A model generated the notes under the pieces. It ran no database searches and had not been told where the DNA came from. It worked only from the letters and a program-made list of their open reading frames with translations. Positions 10,434-20,892 of a stretch of 64,000 nucleotides of DNA are shown one piece after another. The stretch is from positions 40,091,871 to 40,155,870 of the forward strand of contig NC_057918.1 of assembly GCF_018873765.1 (NCBI RefSeq), read 5' to 3'. This DNA is from Telopea speciosissima (lineage: Eukaryota > Streptophyta > Magnoliopsida > Proteales > Proteaceae). The translations under genes were made by a program, and so were the position numbers. Positions within the stretch are counted from its first letter, which is position 1; the number at the start of each line of letters is the position of its first letter.

Positions 10434-12707
10434 GCTGCCCACACCTACACTAAAATAATCCTTACCATAAACTCTTTCAAGTGGATCCGGATTATCAGTT
10501 CCTGCGCACTTTTGGATTCCTATACTATCCTTGGTTACGCCCATATAGCTCTACAAAGCTTGAACCCTGTTCTCGCCCATGCATATTCCTTGGGTACTCA
10601 AACACTCACAAGGGGTACAGATGTTTTGATGCGAATTCTGGTCGCATCTTTATTTCTCGGCAGGTATCGTTTGTAGAATTTGTGTTTCCATACTCCAATT
10701 TGCTTGCTCGGTCTCCCACACTAGAGGATTCCACCTAATGGTTCCCATCCACACCGCCAGAGCACACTCTGTCTGGGCCTGTGCCTGCTACAGACACAAG
10801 CGTTGGGCTTCAATTACAGCCCACTACAGTACTACTTCTGGCTCTTCCAAGTCAACCTAGGAATTATGATGCTTCTCGTGGTTCCTCTGAGCCCATTCAA
10901 CCTACACCTGTTGCGTCATGCGAGCCTGCTATAGTTATTGGGCATGCTGCCACTGTTGAGCCTAGTGCACCCACTACTATTTTTACAGATGGGCTTTCTG
11001 AGCCTCATATGGCTCCTACATCATCGGACCCTGTTGGTGCTGTTGTGCCTTCCCATTCTATGTGCACTCGCTCAAAGATCGGCTCTCTTAAGCCGCGCAC
11101 AAGACTCAATCTTACTGCTACAAAGCATTCTCTGGTACCTAGTGATGAGCCCACGTGTTACACACAGGCTATGCACTCTGCCCATGGTGGGCTGCCATGC
11201 AAGATGAATTCAACGCATTACTAAGGAATGGCACTTGGGTTTTGGTCCCACCTCAACCAACCCAAAACGTAATTGGTTGTAAGTGGGTGTTCCATTTGAA
11301 ACGCACAGCAACCGGGGCCATTGAGCGCTACAAAGAGCGCGTGGTCGCTAAGGGTTTTCATCAGCGCCCGGGTATTGACTTCAATGGCACCTTCAGTCCA
11401 GTGATTAAGCTTGCCACCATTCGGGTAGTACTCTCTCTTGCGGTCACTCATCAATGGCCCATACGCCAGTTAGATGTGCAAAATGCGTTCCTCCATGGTA
11501 TGCTCACTGAGTCCATTTATATGACTCAACCACCGGGTTTTGTGAACTCCGTCGTTCCTCACTATGTGTGTCAGCTACGGAAATCTCTCTATGGGCTGCA
11601 TCAGGCGCCCCGGGCCTGGTACACCAAGCTAAGCAATTTTCTTCTTTCATAAGGGTTTGTTACATCCAAAACGGACACCTCACTATTTATCTATCGCAAT
11701 GGGGACATCATGATATATTTTTTGGTGTATGCGGATGATCTGTTGATCACCGGTAACTCTACGGAGCTTATTCAAGCACTTATACATGCTATGTCTACCG
11801 CGTTTTCTATAAAAGACCTTGGCCCATTGCATTATTTTTTAGGCATCCAAGTGAACCGTGGTGCTGATGAGATTTTCTTAAGTCAGCAAAAATATATCAC
11901 TGACATTCTTGCCTTGTCCAATATGGTGGGTGCAAAACTAGTTTTCACCCTGATTGCCATGTCGCCGCTTCAGGCCAAGTTGGGTTCTCCATTGGCTGAT
12001 GGCACTGATATCGCCGCATAGTTGGTGCGCTGCAGTATCTAACGATGACAAGACCAAACATTAGTTATGCTGTTAGCAAGGTGGCCCAATACATGCATTG
12101 CCCAACTGATGTGCATTGGAGTGCTGTTAAGCGCATCTTGCACTATTTGAAGTCCACTATTGATGATGGGCTCCTCTTTCGCCCACACTCATCTATGTCT
12201 TTGCATGCATATGCTGATGCTGACTGGGCCGGCTGCCCCGATGACCGCAAATCCACATCCGGTTATGGTGTTTATCTCGGGTCTCACCTAGTCTCATGGT
12301 GCTCGCACAAACAAAAGACTGTCTCGCGGTCCTCAACTGAGGTAGAATATCGCTCAGTAGCTACTACAGCCATTGAATTGGTGTGGGTCCGGTCATTGCT
12401 TAAGGAGTTGGGTGCCTACCTCGCCGACTCTCCTATGATTTGGTGTGACAATGTTGGGGCGACATGTTTGTCTGCTAATCTGGTGTTCCATTCTCGGACA
12501 AAACATATAGAGATCGACTTTCACTTTATTCGTGATATGGTTGCCAAGAGACAACTTGTGGTTCGCTATCTTTCCACCGTGGATCAAACGGCAGACATCC
12601 TTACTAAAGAGTTATCCTGTCAACGTTTTCATATGCTTCGCGGCAAGCTTAATGTTGGCTCACCCCCCATTAGCTTGAGGGGGCGTGTTAGTGATAAACC
12701 ACCATAG
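10434..12707 (+). pseudogene. copia integrase tail, reverse transcriptase and RNase H, broken
   Basis: The integrase C-terminal tail reads FLRTFGFLYYPWLRPYSS (from 10481). Reverse transcriptase runs from [10 protein letters not shown] (about 11280) through [12 protein letters not shown] and [12 protein letters not shown] to the catalytic YADD at about 11728-11740. A stop at 11650 and another at 12019-12021 interrupt it. RNase H contains ADADWAGCPDDRKSTSGY and SRSSTEVEYRS, then WCDNVGA and NLVFHSRTKHIEID; it ends shortly before the polypurine tract. These enzymes copy the element RNA into DNA. At least three breaks show it is inactive. Confidence 0.9.
12673..12685 (+). other. polypurine tract
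   Basis: GCTTGAGGGGGCG directly precedes the 3' LTR. It is the usual plus-strand primer position; TTGAGGGGG is typical of Ale-type copia elements. Confidence 0.8.
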
Positions 12708-12845
12708 TTGGTCATACATCGAATCACTTCTTATGTTATTGTTGTAACCGTCCATGTGCCTCTGTCATGCACTGTGGTCCATCTTGGTTGTATATATATA
12801 CTGTAACGATCTGTTGATTAATTAATGAGAATCACATCTTCTACA
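12686..12845 (+). repeat. 3' LTR of Ale copia element
   Basis: Starts TGTTAGTGATAAACC and ends CTTCTACA, matching 8096-8256 over its whole length. It is followed at once by the target duplication ATATA. Confidence 0.92.
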
Positions 12846-13230
12846 ATATAGTTATAGTTATTTTCCAAATAAACCACCATTAGATATAGCAATCAACTTT
12901 GGGTAATAATAACTTCAAAACCCCAATAGAGGCATGTATTAGCAATTATAAGAACAGAGCTCTAAACAGAATCGAAAACAATGTGACTCTCCATGCTCTT
13001 GGTTCAACAACGTGGTTTTCTGGGCTTGAATTCCAATGGACTGTGAAGTTAGAGATAAAGAGACTTCGAACTTGAGTGAGCCTGTTCTGGTATTGCTTCT
13101 ACAGATCTGCTCCCCATAACATATTATGTAGGGTCTCAGAGGATCTGTAGCTACTTTTCTAAGAAGATAGCCAGTGAAAGAAAACGATACCTGCACAAAA
13201 CACAAAACCAAAGAAACCAGCGAAGATGTG
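12846..13230. repeat. tandem duplication unit 2, right part
   Basis: Continues unit 2 after the copia insertion. From GTTATAGTTATTTTCC it follows 7397-7820, with GCTTGAATTCCAATGGACT, CAGATCTGCTCCCC and GAAACCAGCGAA in the same order. The duplication is older than the copia insertion. Confidence 0.75.
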
Positions 13231-13759
13231 AAAGAGAATAGACGAGTATCGTCAGGACTAAGGAGTAGTGAGGTTACGGTTAGGGCAACTAATTTTTACG
13301 AATTATACAATAAGGAAAGGGGAGATGCATTGAAGATTGGGAATCTATTTAAAAAGTAGGATTCTATTGGAGAAATATGAAAGATATGGAACACGAGAGA
13401 TAGAAAAAGGAAAGAGTTTTAGGAATAAAAAGGAAAACATGAGAGGGAGAGGAGAGACGTGACGGCGAGAAAGGAAAGCGGGAATGTAGCAGTATGTGTG
13501 TAAAAATAGCTAGATAGTCCGTTCTTCAATTCATTATCGTTGATTTAAGTCCATCCAATCTCAGCCATGGAACTACTTTTTCTCTCTCTACCCTACCCTC
13601 TCCCCTCTGCAACTCTGCTAGTGCTAACCCCATCTCCTTCCCTCACCCTATACCATTTCAGTCCCCTTCCCCGCCATCTCTCTCCCCCCTCCCCCCTCCC
13701 GCCTCTCCGTATCCCCCTTCCCTAGCCCCCACTCTTCTCCAGCGTCCTGGTCGGGTATT
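13231..13759 (+). other. upstream region of the Sec61-beta copy
   Basis: No ORF with recognisable function. From about 13575 it becomes strongly pyrimidine-rich (CT runs to 13740), as is common in plant 5' untranslated regions. This suggests the downstream copy came with its own leader. Confidence 0.4.
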
Positions 13760-14016
13760 ATGGCCCTGTGCAAGTCTGTGGCGGCAACTGCATTCGGCAG
13801 AGGCTCGACGGTGGTGGATAAGGCAGATCTGATGGGTTTGGAGTTGACGAAAGTAGAAGCAACCATGTTGAGGTTTTACACAGACGATGCCCCCGAGCTT
13901 CAAGATCACTAGCTCCCATCGTCGTCCTCGTCATGAGCATCTGCTTCATCGGCTTCGTCATCGCTGTCCACGTCTTTGTCAAGCTCTATCATTACAAAAA
14001 TGGTCCTGGAGCTTGA
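13760..14016 (+). pseudogene. SEC61B: Sec61 subunit beta homologue, frameshifted
   Basis: From ATG 13760 one frame reaches TMLRFYTDDAPEL, the conserved block of plant Sec61-beta before its membrane anchor. A second frame then shows KITS, and a third shows IVVLVMSICFIGFVIAVHVF followed by KLYHYKNGPGA and a stop at 14014-14016. Sec61-beta is the small tail-anchored subunit of the endoplasmic-reticulum translocon. Two single extra bases, near 13898 and 13917 (both in or beside C-runs), separate the pieces. The N-terminal half (VAATAFGRGS..) is also poorly conserved and would read better in another frame, RQRLDGGG. The copy is intronless over the visible part. It is probably a pseudogene; sequencing errors could explain one break but hardly all. 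Confidence 0.75.
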
Positions 14017-16418
14017 TTTCTAATTTCAGCTCCCTACCTCTTCCAATACTCCATCTTCTTCAACTTTAGGAATTTAATTTTCTTTCAACGGACTGATATA
14101 ATCCCACCCCTTCTTTAATGTTGTTTTCAACAATCTCATCTCCCCAGAGTCTCAGTCGCCACTTCTTGTTTTTGCACATAATTTATTGGAAATCAATTGA
14201 TCCAATTTCACATTTCATTCAACCTTCTCTACACCGAGGAAGAGTTGTCGGTGGCTCGTCGCCGCCTTCTTCCTCTTATCAGGTAACCACACTCTGTTTC
14301 TACGGTTAGACCCCTTTAAAATGTTTTACCGTAACAGTTGGGAACCAGTGTGTATGAAAATTGAAATAACGGTATAGATTAATCTTTTACTAAATCTACG
14401 GCTACAAGTAAAGATAAGTGAGATTAGGTTGGCGGTTCGTACGTCCTGCGACCACCCACCCTTAACAAAATGCAAAGGGTACTGCAGCTATCAAGAAATA
14501 AAAAAGGAAAGAGAGAAATGATAATGTGAAAGAGATGGTATTTAAATAAGAACGAAGGGTAAAATAGTCAAGTGAAAAAGTAGCTACGAAACATGAGTTC
14601 ATGCATTTATATAATAGTATGATATATATATACTAGTAAAACGTGTGGGCATTTGTGGGGTGTGCAGGAGTCCAAGGAAAGAGCCATCAATTTGATTGCG
14701 AAGAGCTAAAGATCTAGGCCTCACAACCATAACTATTTGGGCTGATAGTCAAAATATGGTAGATTGATTGATGAATGATCGTGAAGAGGGACAATAGGAG
14801 ATATTTTCAATCTTATAGGATACTAAAACTCTAACCACGTTCTTCTTCTATTTTTTTTTTCTGGTAATAACCAAGTTCTTCTCTAAAGTATGTTTTATCA
14901 AACAATCTTATGATTTAGCATTTATAGCTGGAATAGAGAAGATTGGTCTACGTGTAAACCTGATCATGCTGATCCAACCAGTCAAGTGCTACTGCAGTAC
15001 ATACCATCAGATGGAAGAGAAGAGCAGATCATAGTATAGAATAGCTTATTGGGAGTTCCAACATCTGTTTTGAACCCCACGTATTTAATGCATTTTTCGT
15101 TTAATGCAAGCCACACAAATAATTCGGTAATTTTAGTTGCTTCTTGCCAGTTTTAAGTTATGCAGGTTGAGTTTAAGTAGGTTAAACATGTTTGGCTACA
15201 GAAAGATGTCTTGTTTTGACTTTTGGACTGCAAGATCAAATAGAAGTCCAATTAAAAGAGGAAGGGACCTAGACATCCCATGCTATGTTTAAGCCATGCA
15301 TTCTTTTCCCTTAAAAAAAAACTATCTCAGCACTTCCTAATGGATTGTGATGATTTAGTGCTACCTAGCAGACTGAAGGTGCATTAGATAACTATACAAA
15401 GTATGGTTTGAGATCATTTTTGGTTCTTTTTCTTCTCCCTTTCTTTCATGGTTTACTGCTGTTGTTTCCTTCATAAAAGAAAGTCTCAACAAAGAGACTG
15501 CTCTTATAGTCTAATTCCTTTGTTCTCAAACCCTAATACCCATAGCCGTCAATTCTTAATTTCTGTATCAAATCTTAGCCTAAAACCTAGCTATTTTCAG
15601 CCCAGTAACCTGAAAACCCAGGTTCCTGAATCAACAAGAAATTGAACTCCTCTACGCACACACCAATATTTCTTTGCACCAATGATAACCAAAGACTAGA
15701 CAACATAAATATAAGGGATGTCACACTTTAAATTGCTTTCTACAAACAATGCAAGAAAGAGGGGAAAAAGTTCTCAATTAATCTTATCGAGTACATAAAT
15801 TTTTTGTTGGTATAAACAGAGCGGAGCTTACTAAGTAAACTATGGTGGACATCAATCACAACAACATTAGCAGCATAAAGTGAGAACTCTTACAAACCCT
15901 TCCCAGCAACAAGGCCATTGTCGAGAAACATTAATAGCCGGAAAACAAAAACAGTTGTATAGTCAACCTGTAACAGCAACAATCGGCAGAAGAAAATACA
16001 AATGTAACCGATCAAAACTTATGTATACTCTGAAAAGCCCAATAAGAAAATCTTCGATGACTGCAAAAGTGAATAGTGTATCTTCAAGAACCAAAAGCTC
16101 ACCACAATCCATATATGCAAAGGATATGTACAAAGATGATAACTCTTCCAATTGATGAAAACAATGATTCTATTAAACAAATAGTCAAAGAATAAAACAC
16201 AAGCTAAAAGAGAGACAGATCAAGTTCAAGATGCCAAAGGGAGAAAGTACTAAATTTTCTTAACATGGAATGTACAATTAGGACTTAGGGGTGAGGTCAA
16301 GTAATAGTAAAATTATCTAAATGAAATGAAACTTTCAACTCTGAATGATAATTGGTAGAAAAGTGACTGAAAATTTAATTGTCTTCACCTCTAGATGTTT
16401 TTGAATGAGTTATATTTA
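14017..16418. other. intergenic with dispersed repeat
   Basis: No gene recognised. The segment 14395-14635 is shared, in inverse orientation, with 36506-36720 (see separate entry). The rest is AT-rich, with small ORFs lacking family features, such as 15448-15645 and 15880-16155. Confidence 0.5.
14395..14635 (-). repeat. dispersed repeat end, possibly Helitron-like
   Basis: On the minus strand it begins with an ATACTATTATATAAATGCAT segment and continues through CATGTTTCGTAGCTACTTTTTC and TGACTATTTTACCCTTC. The same order is found on the plus strand from 36506. Helitron 5' ends in plants often begin TC followed by ACTATTA-type sequence, so a Helitron end is possible, but no 3' hairpin-CTRR end was paired with it. 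Confidence 0.45.
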
Positions 16419-16420
16419 AA

Positions 16421-16524
16421 TGTTCTCTATGCCGGGGGCCCAGGGTATGCCCAAACACATGGGGGTGTGTGAAATGATCGCTCCGATGTGTTTGGGCGTA
16501 GCTTGTGCTGCGGCACAGAGAACA
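16421..16524. mobile_element. short inverted repeat, MITE-like hairpin
   Basis: A ~40-base left arm (16421-16460, starting TGTTCTCTATGCCG and ending GCCCAAACACAT) and a ~39-base right arm (16486-16524) are imperfect reverse complements around a 25-base GC-rich loop. The hairpin is GC-rich in an AT-rich surrounding. This fits a very small inverted-repeat transposable element, although no flanking target duplication was identified. Confidence 0.5.
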
Positions 16525-18240
16525 TCGACCCATTGGTTATATAATCATCAGTCAAGAGAATGAGTAGGAAAATTTTCAACCTAATTTTTTTTATTGCATT
16601 TTAATCTTCATTTCACTTTTAATTATGGTTGAAAAATCAGGTTCATCGATTCTACTCGCTCTTTTCAAACCTAGTGATTTGGGCGAGTCAAACGTGATCA
16701 GGATCATGTTTTTTCCTTAATTTATAATATCTTCATTCTCCAAGTGAGGAGCGAGGCTATGATTGCTTCACATATAAGAACGAAAAAATGGACTAATATT
16801 GAAGACAACAAAAATAAAATTCTAAAGTTTTGTTTAATTGAAGTCCAAACTTTTCTATGAATAATATATGTTCATATAAATAAATCAAAATGGGTCAGTT
16901 TCACATGAGTCGATCAAAAACACCGAATTAATGAAGATTTGGATTGACCCGAACCTGATTTGGTTATTTCTTAAAACTGAGCGAATCTTCAATACTCCTA
17001 ACCAGATTTCATGTTTTTTTTTTAACTCGAAAACACCCACCCTTCCCTAAATCTGACTAAGATTGAAACTGGATATCCCAAATCCAAATTGTGATCCGAT
17101 CCATTGACAAGTCCCAAAGCATTATAAGTTAAAGATTGGAATACAGCAATTACACAGCTAGCAAAGCTAGCTAGCAAGCTAGCTAGCTATAGCTACCTTC
17201 TATTGTTGTCTAGTGATAATTGTAATCATGATAAACATTCTTATTGTCAATTTATATTTTGCCTTTTTATTAAATGAAAGTTATTGTTACTGAAAACCCC
17301 ATATTATTCTTTCCCTAGTGACACAAAAGACACAACCCTGCTTTTATTTGAAGGTAGACAACAGGCCAACCAGCTAACAAGACAGGAAGGACAAGATTGC
17401 AGAAACAGAAAAAACAAACTTTTTGACAACCTCGCCACTCCCATCCCCCGCATCCTCCATTCCTCCTCATCTGATCATGTTCTGATCAGATCTGCTAATC
17501 AGATGTCTTCAAAGAAACCCAAAACACAGGTAAGCTCCCCAGCATTTCTCATTGGAAAAGGCTGCACTTTTTTTATGACATGACAGAGACTTTTAAGGTT
17601 GGAAGAGAAGGAAAGGAAATGGGCTCTTCCAATCTACCTAATTTCAAGAGAAAAATTAAACACAAAAAAAGGGAAAACGAGAAGTAAATATAACATGAAA
17701 ATTGATAAGAACATATAAATCCTACAACACCTAGTAACAGGGTCTATAGGACTATAGTAAGGACTTCCTTTTTCATAGATTTTGCTCATTTAGGAAAGGT
17801 CTCAGCATACTTCTACAGAATACGACTCCTCAAAAGAAAACATTCTCATGCTATCACAATGAAGAAAAAGGGGAAAAAAGAAATACTAATGTAAATTAAT
17901 TATTTTAATGTAAGTTTAAAAATGTTAATCATTTACAGATAATATAAGAATGAAGAAATATCAGGAAAATAGTATTAAGAAAAAATGTCAATTACTTGAC
18001 TACGTGGAGTTCAGGATAAAAAGCATAAGAAATAACAAAAAAATAATAATCACCATAACAGTAAGAACAAGGACAAATGTTACTGTTATTGTGGAGCGGC
18101 TCATCTGTTTTTGCATTAAAAGCTGCTTTTATATTTATGACAAAGACAGGGAGAAGTAAACAAGATAGTAAATTTCAGGTATGAAATCTAATGAGTAAGT
18201 GAGCAACCCACTTCCATCAACTTTAACAATCTGATGAAGG
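16525..18240. other. intergenic, no gene recognised
   Basis: AT-rich. A GCTA-based simple repeat lies at about 17157-17195. ORFs such as 17284-17583 and 17950-18159 have no recognisable domains. Confidence 0.5.
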
Positions 18241-18601
18241 TTTTTATTCTTCTTGTGGGATGGGTTACTCACTTTCTCTGTTTTCTTGTATATAAAAGCT
18301 TTGTTCAGTTGATTGAAAAAAGCCAGAGAGTTAATGGTGTTAGGATATCCGGGTGGTAGAATTTACTCTACCTATTCAATGATGTGGATTTTTATGATAT
18401 AGGAATTTCTCTTCTCACCCTCTCTCTCTCTCTTTTATGTTATTTTCTCTGAAAGCTACTTTGGTTGACAAGGGTGTAGAAATACTAAAAGATATAATTG
18501 GGTTCCCAAGGTGATCAGCATCACTGGTGTTTGGAGAATACAAATAACTCTTTTGGTTTCCTATTTAAGAACTCCAGTTCTGTATTCTCTTTGTTTGTTG
18601 G
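18241..18601 (+). promoter_or_regulatory. promoter and first part of the 5' UTR of the SOFL gene, separated from its ORF
   Basis: Holds a TATA-like TATATAAAAGC near 18290 and a CT-repeat (about 18420-18435), and ends with TTTGTTTGTTGG at 18601. The copia element begins at 18602. The sequence after the element (33193 onward) continues as a CT-rich leader into the SOFL ATG at 33250. Removing the element and one target duplication brings this region to about 60 bases upstream of the ORF. Its promoter role is inferred from position and the TATA-like box. Confidence 0.5.
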
Positions 18602-18923
18602 TGTTAGCATAGTAGCATTCCATTAATCACGGAGGTTTAGGGATTACCCGAACCGAATGGAATCGCAGAGAAGGGATGATCGAATGCGACTTGCGATTTA
18701 CGAGCAGACACGATCACGAACAATCTCGAAAGGTTTCTCCACGAAGAAGAACCCCACACCACAAAACCCTAGGCCACGACGGAAACCCTCTAATCCAAGG
18801 AATAAGAAGGGGGGAAGGAATCGATCACATAAGTGATCGTTCCTCCCTCTCTAGTCTTGGGCCTGCGATCAGCCCCCACATGTGGGCGATCATGTTGGGC
18901 CCAAAGTCCATCAACATTTTACA
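18602..18923 (-). repeat. 3' LTR of minus-strand copia, with internal deletion
   Basis: Begins TGTTAGCATAGTAGC and ends CAACATTTTACA in plus-strand reading. It aligns with 32740-33192 but is 131 bases shorter. The missing block lies after GGAAACCCT and before CTAATCCAAGG. Otherwise the two LTRs are very similar. Confidence 0.9.
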
Positions 18924-18941
18924 TCTCCCACTCGCCCACAT
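18924..18941 (-). other. polypurine tract of minus-strand copia
   Basis: On the minus strand GGGCGAGTGGGAGA directly precedes the 3' LTR start TGTAAAATG. This is the expected purine-rich plus-strand primer. Confidence 0.75.
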
Positions 18942-19430
18942 TGGGCGCATAAATTTAATTATGCATTCAAGTTTCTCTCATTCTGCGTTATCCTCCATAC
19001 AGGTAATGGGGCATCCGACCTGTCGAGATGGTACAAGGTAGGAGTACTATATCAAACTTCCATCTAGCCAACATAGTACATCACTCTCAAAAGTCTCAAA
19101 ATACCCCAAACGACCCACTTACACCCGATCTAACACTCTCGACCCCTCATGATGAGCAGTGTTAGTCCTTGGTATGTAACGTACTCATGACTACGTCGAT
19201 CACAAATACGACGTGTCGCCCGGGCAATGAGTCACAGAACAAAGGTGTAACGTCCAATGGTTTTCCCTGAGCCCCTCATGTCAATCCAAATATCCCCAAC
19301 AGCTTTCCCAATCGCTTCCCGCTGGACCGCATCATCCATGGTTCGAAGGAGAACGTCAAAGTAGCGTCATTGGGTGTCTTTTTCATGACATCATCTCAGG
19401 TAATAAGGGTATTGTGGGATTAATATAATT
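18942..19430. other. copia 3' untranslated region and/or LINE 5' region
   Basis: No coding signal recognised. The left part belongs to the copia 3' untranslated region. Somewhere between about 19250 and 19440 the LINE begins, but the boundary could not be fixed because no target duplication matching the sequence after 25217 was found. Confidence 0.5.
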
Positions 19431-19479
19431 CTGGAGAGAGAGAGAGCGGTGCGGCGGCTAGGGTTTCTCTTAGGGTTTT

Positions 19480-20827
19480 TCATGAAGGGGGCGGTTCTCA
19501 TCCAGCGACTGTGGATTCTGGTGCGTTGGATTTGCTAGAGAATAGTAGTGGGAACGAGGAAGGTGTCGCTGATGGGGAGGAGGACCCAGGCCCGGTGCGG
19601 GCTACTCAACAGAGATCGTTTGCAGCAGCTGTTGGAGCGCAGATTCCCCTTCCTAATGTGGAAAGTCTCCCTTAGCTAGTGAGGGACGGCAGTATGACTC
19701 GCATCAAAATCCCTCAATCAGCCTATGAGGAGCAGATGGGCCGGATTAGGTACTCGCTGATAGGAAGACTTAATTTCAGGTATCTTTCGATGAATGATTT
19801 GCGAAGGTTCATTCGTGATTCATGGGCCCTCGCCAGGACTGTGGAGTTGAAAACCCTAGGTAAAGGTTTTGTGTTGTTCAAGTTTGATTGTGAAGCCGAT
19901 ATGATGATTATCTGGATAAGAGGGCCCTTTCGCATTGAAGGGCAGTTGTTAAGGTTCCAGCGATGGAGCCCTGACTTCAATGTTGAAACGCAGCAGATGA
20001 CCCATCGTTTAACCTGGATCCGGTTTCCTAGCCTTCCTTAGGAGTATTGGCATGATGAAATTCTGTTTTCAATTGCTAATGCAGTGGGGCGGCCTGTCGC
20101 CATTGATAGGAAGACAAAGGATTCATTCTATGCCCACTTCTCTAGGATTTTTGTGGATGTGGATGAAACACTGCCTAGGGTTACAGAAGTGTTGGTGGAA
20201 CGAGAACAGCCTGGTAGTGCAGAGTTATTTCTCTTCAAATAGCTGGTTGTGTTCGAGGATCCTCCGTCATGCTGTGGGGAACGTAAGAAGTTTGGTCATC
20301 GATCGGATTCTTGCCCAAATCGTGTGCACGAGCTAAGAGAGGAACCTTCGATCCCGGGTACAGTTTATGTTGATGACAATGATAGGCCACATCATGGGGC
20401 CAGGAGAAGGAAGAGAAAGGCAGGCTCACCTCCAAAGTATGTTGAGGTTAGTGGGGCCTCGGGGTCAGGGGAGGCGAGTAAGGGTGTGGAGGATTCACAT
20501 GTACAGGCAGTGCTTGAGTGTTCAGCGAGTGCTATGGAGATGGTGGTACATCAGGGGGCTAGAGCGGATTGGCAGCCTGTACACTCAGATATGGGGAGGG
20601 GGTACTAAGTGGTTTTGGAGTGCCAAGACAATGGAGGCTTATTGGTGCAGTCCTCTGTGGGGGAGGGTGTGAGGCAGCGTGAGAAGGGTGATGTGTACAA
20701 CTTGGAGGACCAAGTGAGTGGTCAAGATCCGTCGGTATCGGCGACGGCCTTTGATGAGGTCAGACAGGTGTATGCAGCATTGGTAGGTACTTTTACTCCA
20801 GTGACGAACAAAAGAGCTGGTAAATAG
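19480..20827 (+). pseudogene. LINE ORF1, nucleic-acid-binding protein, broken
   Basis: An opening region with RSFAAAVGAQIPLPNVE is cut by TAG at 19674-19676. The following frame (to 20041) reads as the DUF4283 domain common in plant LINE ORF1 proteins, with FRYLSMNDLRRFI, LGKGFVLFKFDCEADM, WIRGPF and LLRFQRWSPDFN. A second stop precedes EYWHDEILFSIANAVGRPV. The zinc knuckle FEDPPSCCGERKKFGHRSDSC (from 20249) has lost one cysteine to arginine. ORF1 proteins coat the LINE RNA. A basic and acidic tail follows to about 20827. Confidence 0.8.
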
Positions 20828-20892
20828 CCAATGAAGGCGCGGAATCAGCCCCAAAGAGCCGCAAGGGATGCCACAAAACCCCTGGTTTTAAA

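Larger units (their letters stand above)
8096..12845 (+). mobile_element. Ty1/copia retrotransposon, Ale/Retrofit type, decayed
   Basis: Complete structure: a 161-bp 5' LTR (8096-8256), a primer site TGGTATCAACTTT directly after it, gag, protease, integrase, reverse transcriptase and RNase H in copia order, a polypurine tract before the 3' LTR (12686-12845), and a perfect 5-bp target duplication. The very short LTR and the gag opening KLSSTNYMLWRAQF fit the Ale/Retrofit lineage. The two LTRs are very similar, which suggests fairly recent insertion. Frameshifts and stops in the polyprotein make it non-autonomous now. It landed in unit 2 of a pre-existing tandem duplication. Confidence 0.95.

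Noticed and set aside
19000..19450. Target-site duplication for the LINE ending at 25217
   Set aside because: Searched by eye for a copy of the sequence after the A-tail (TAATCCACATGGCTCAC) upstream of the LINE; none was found, so the left boundary is left open.
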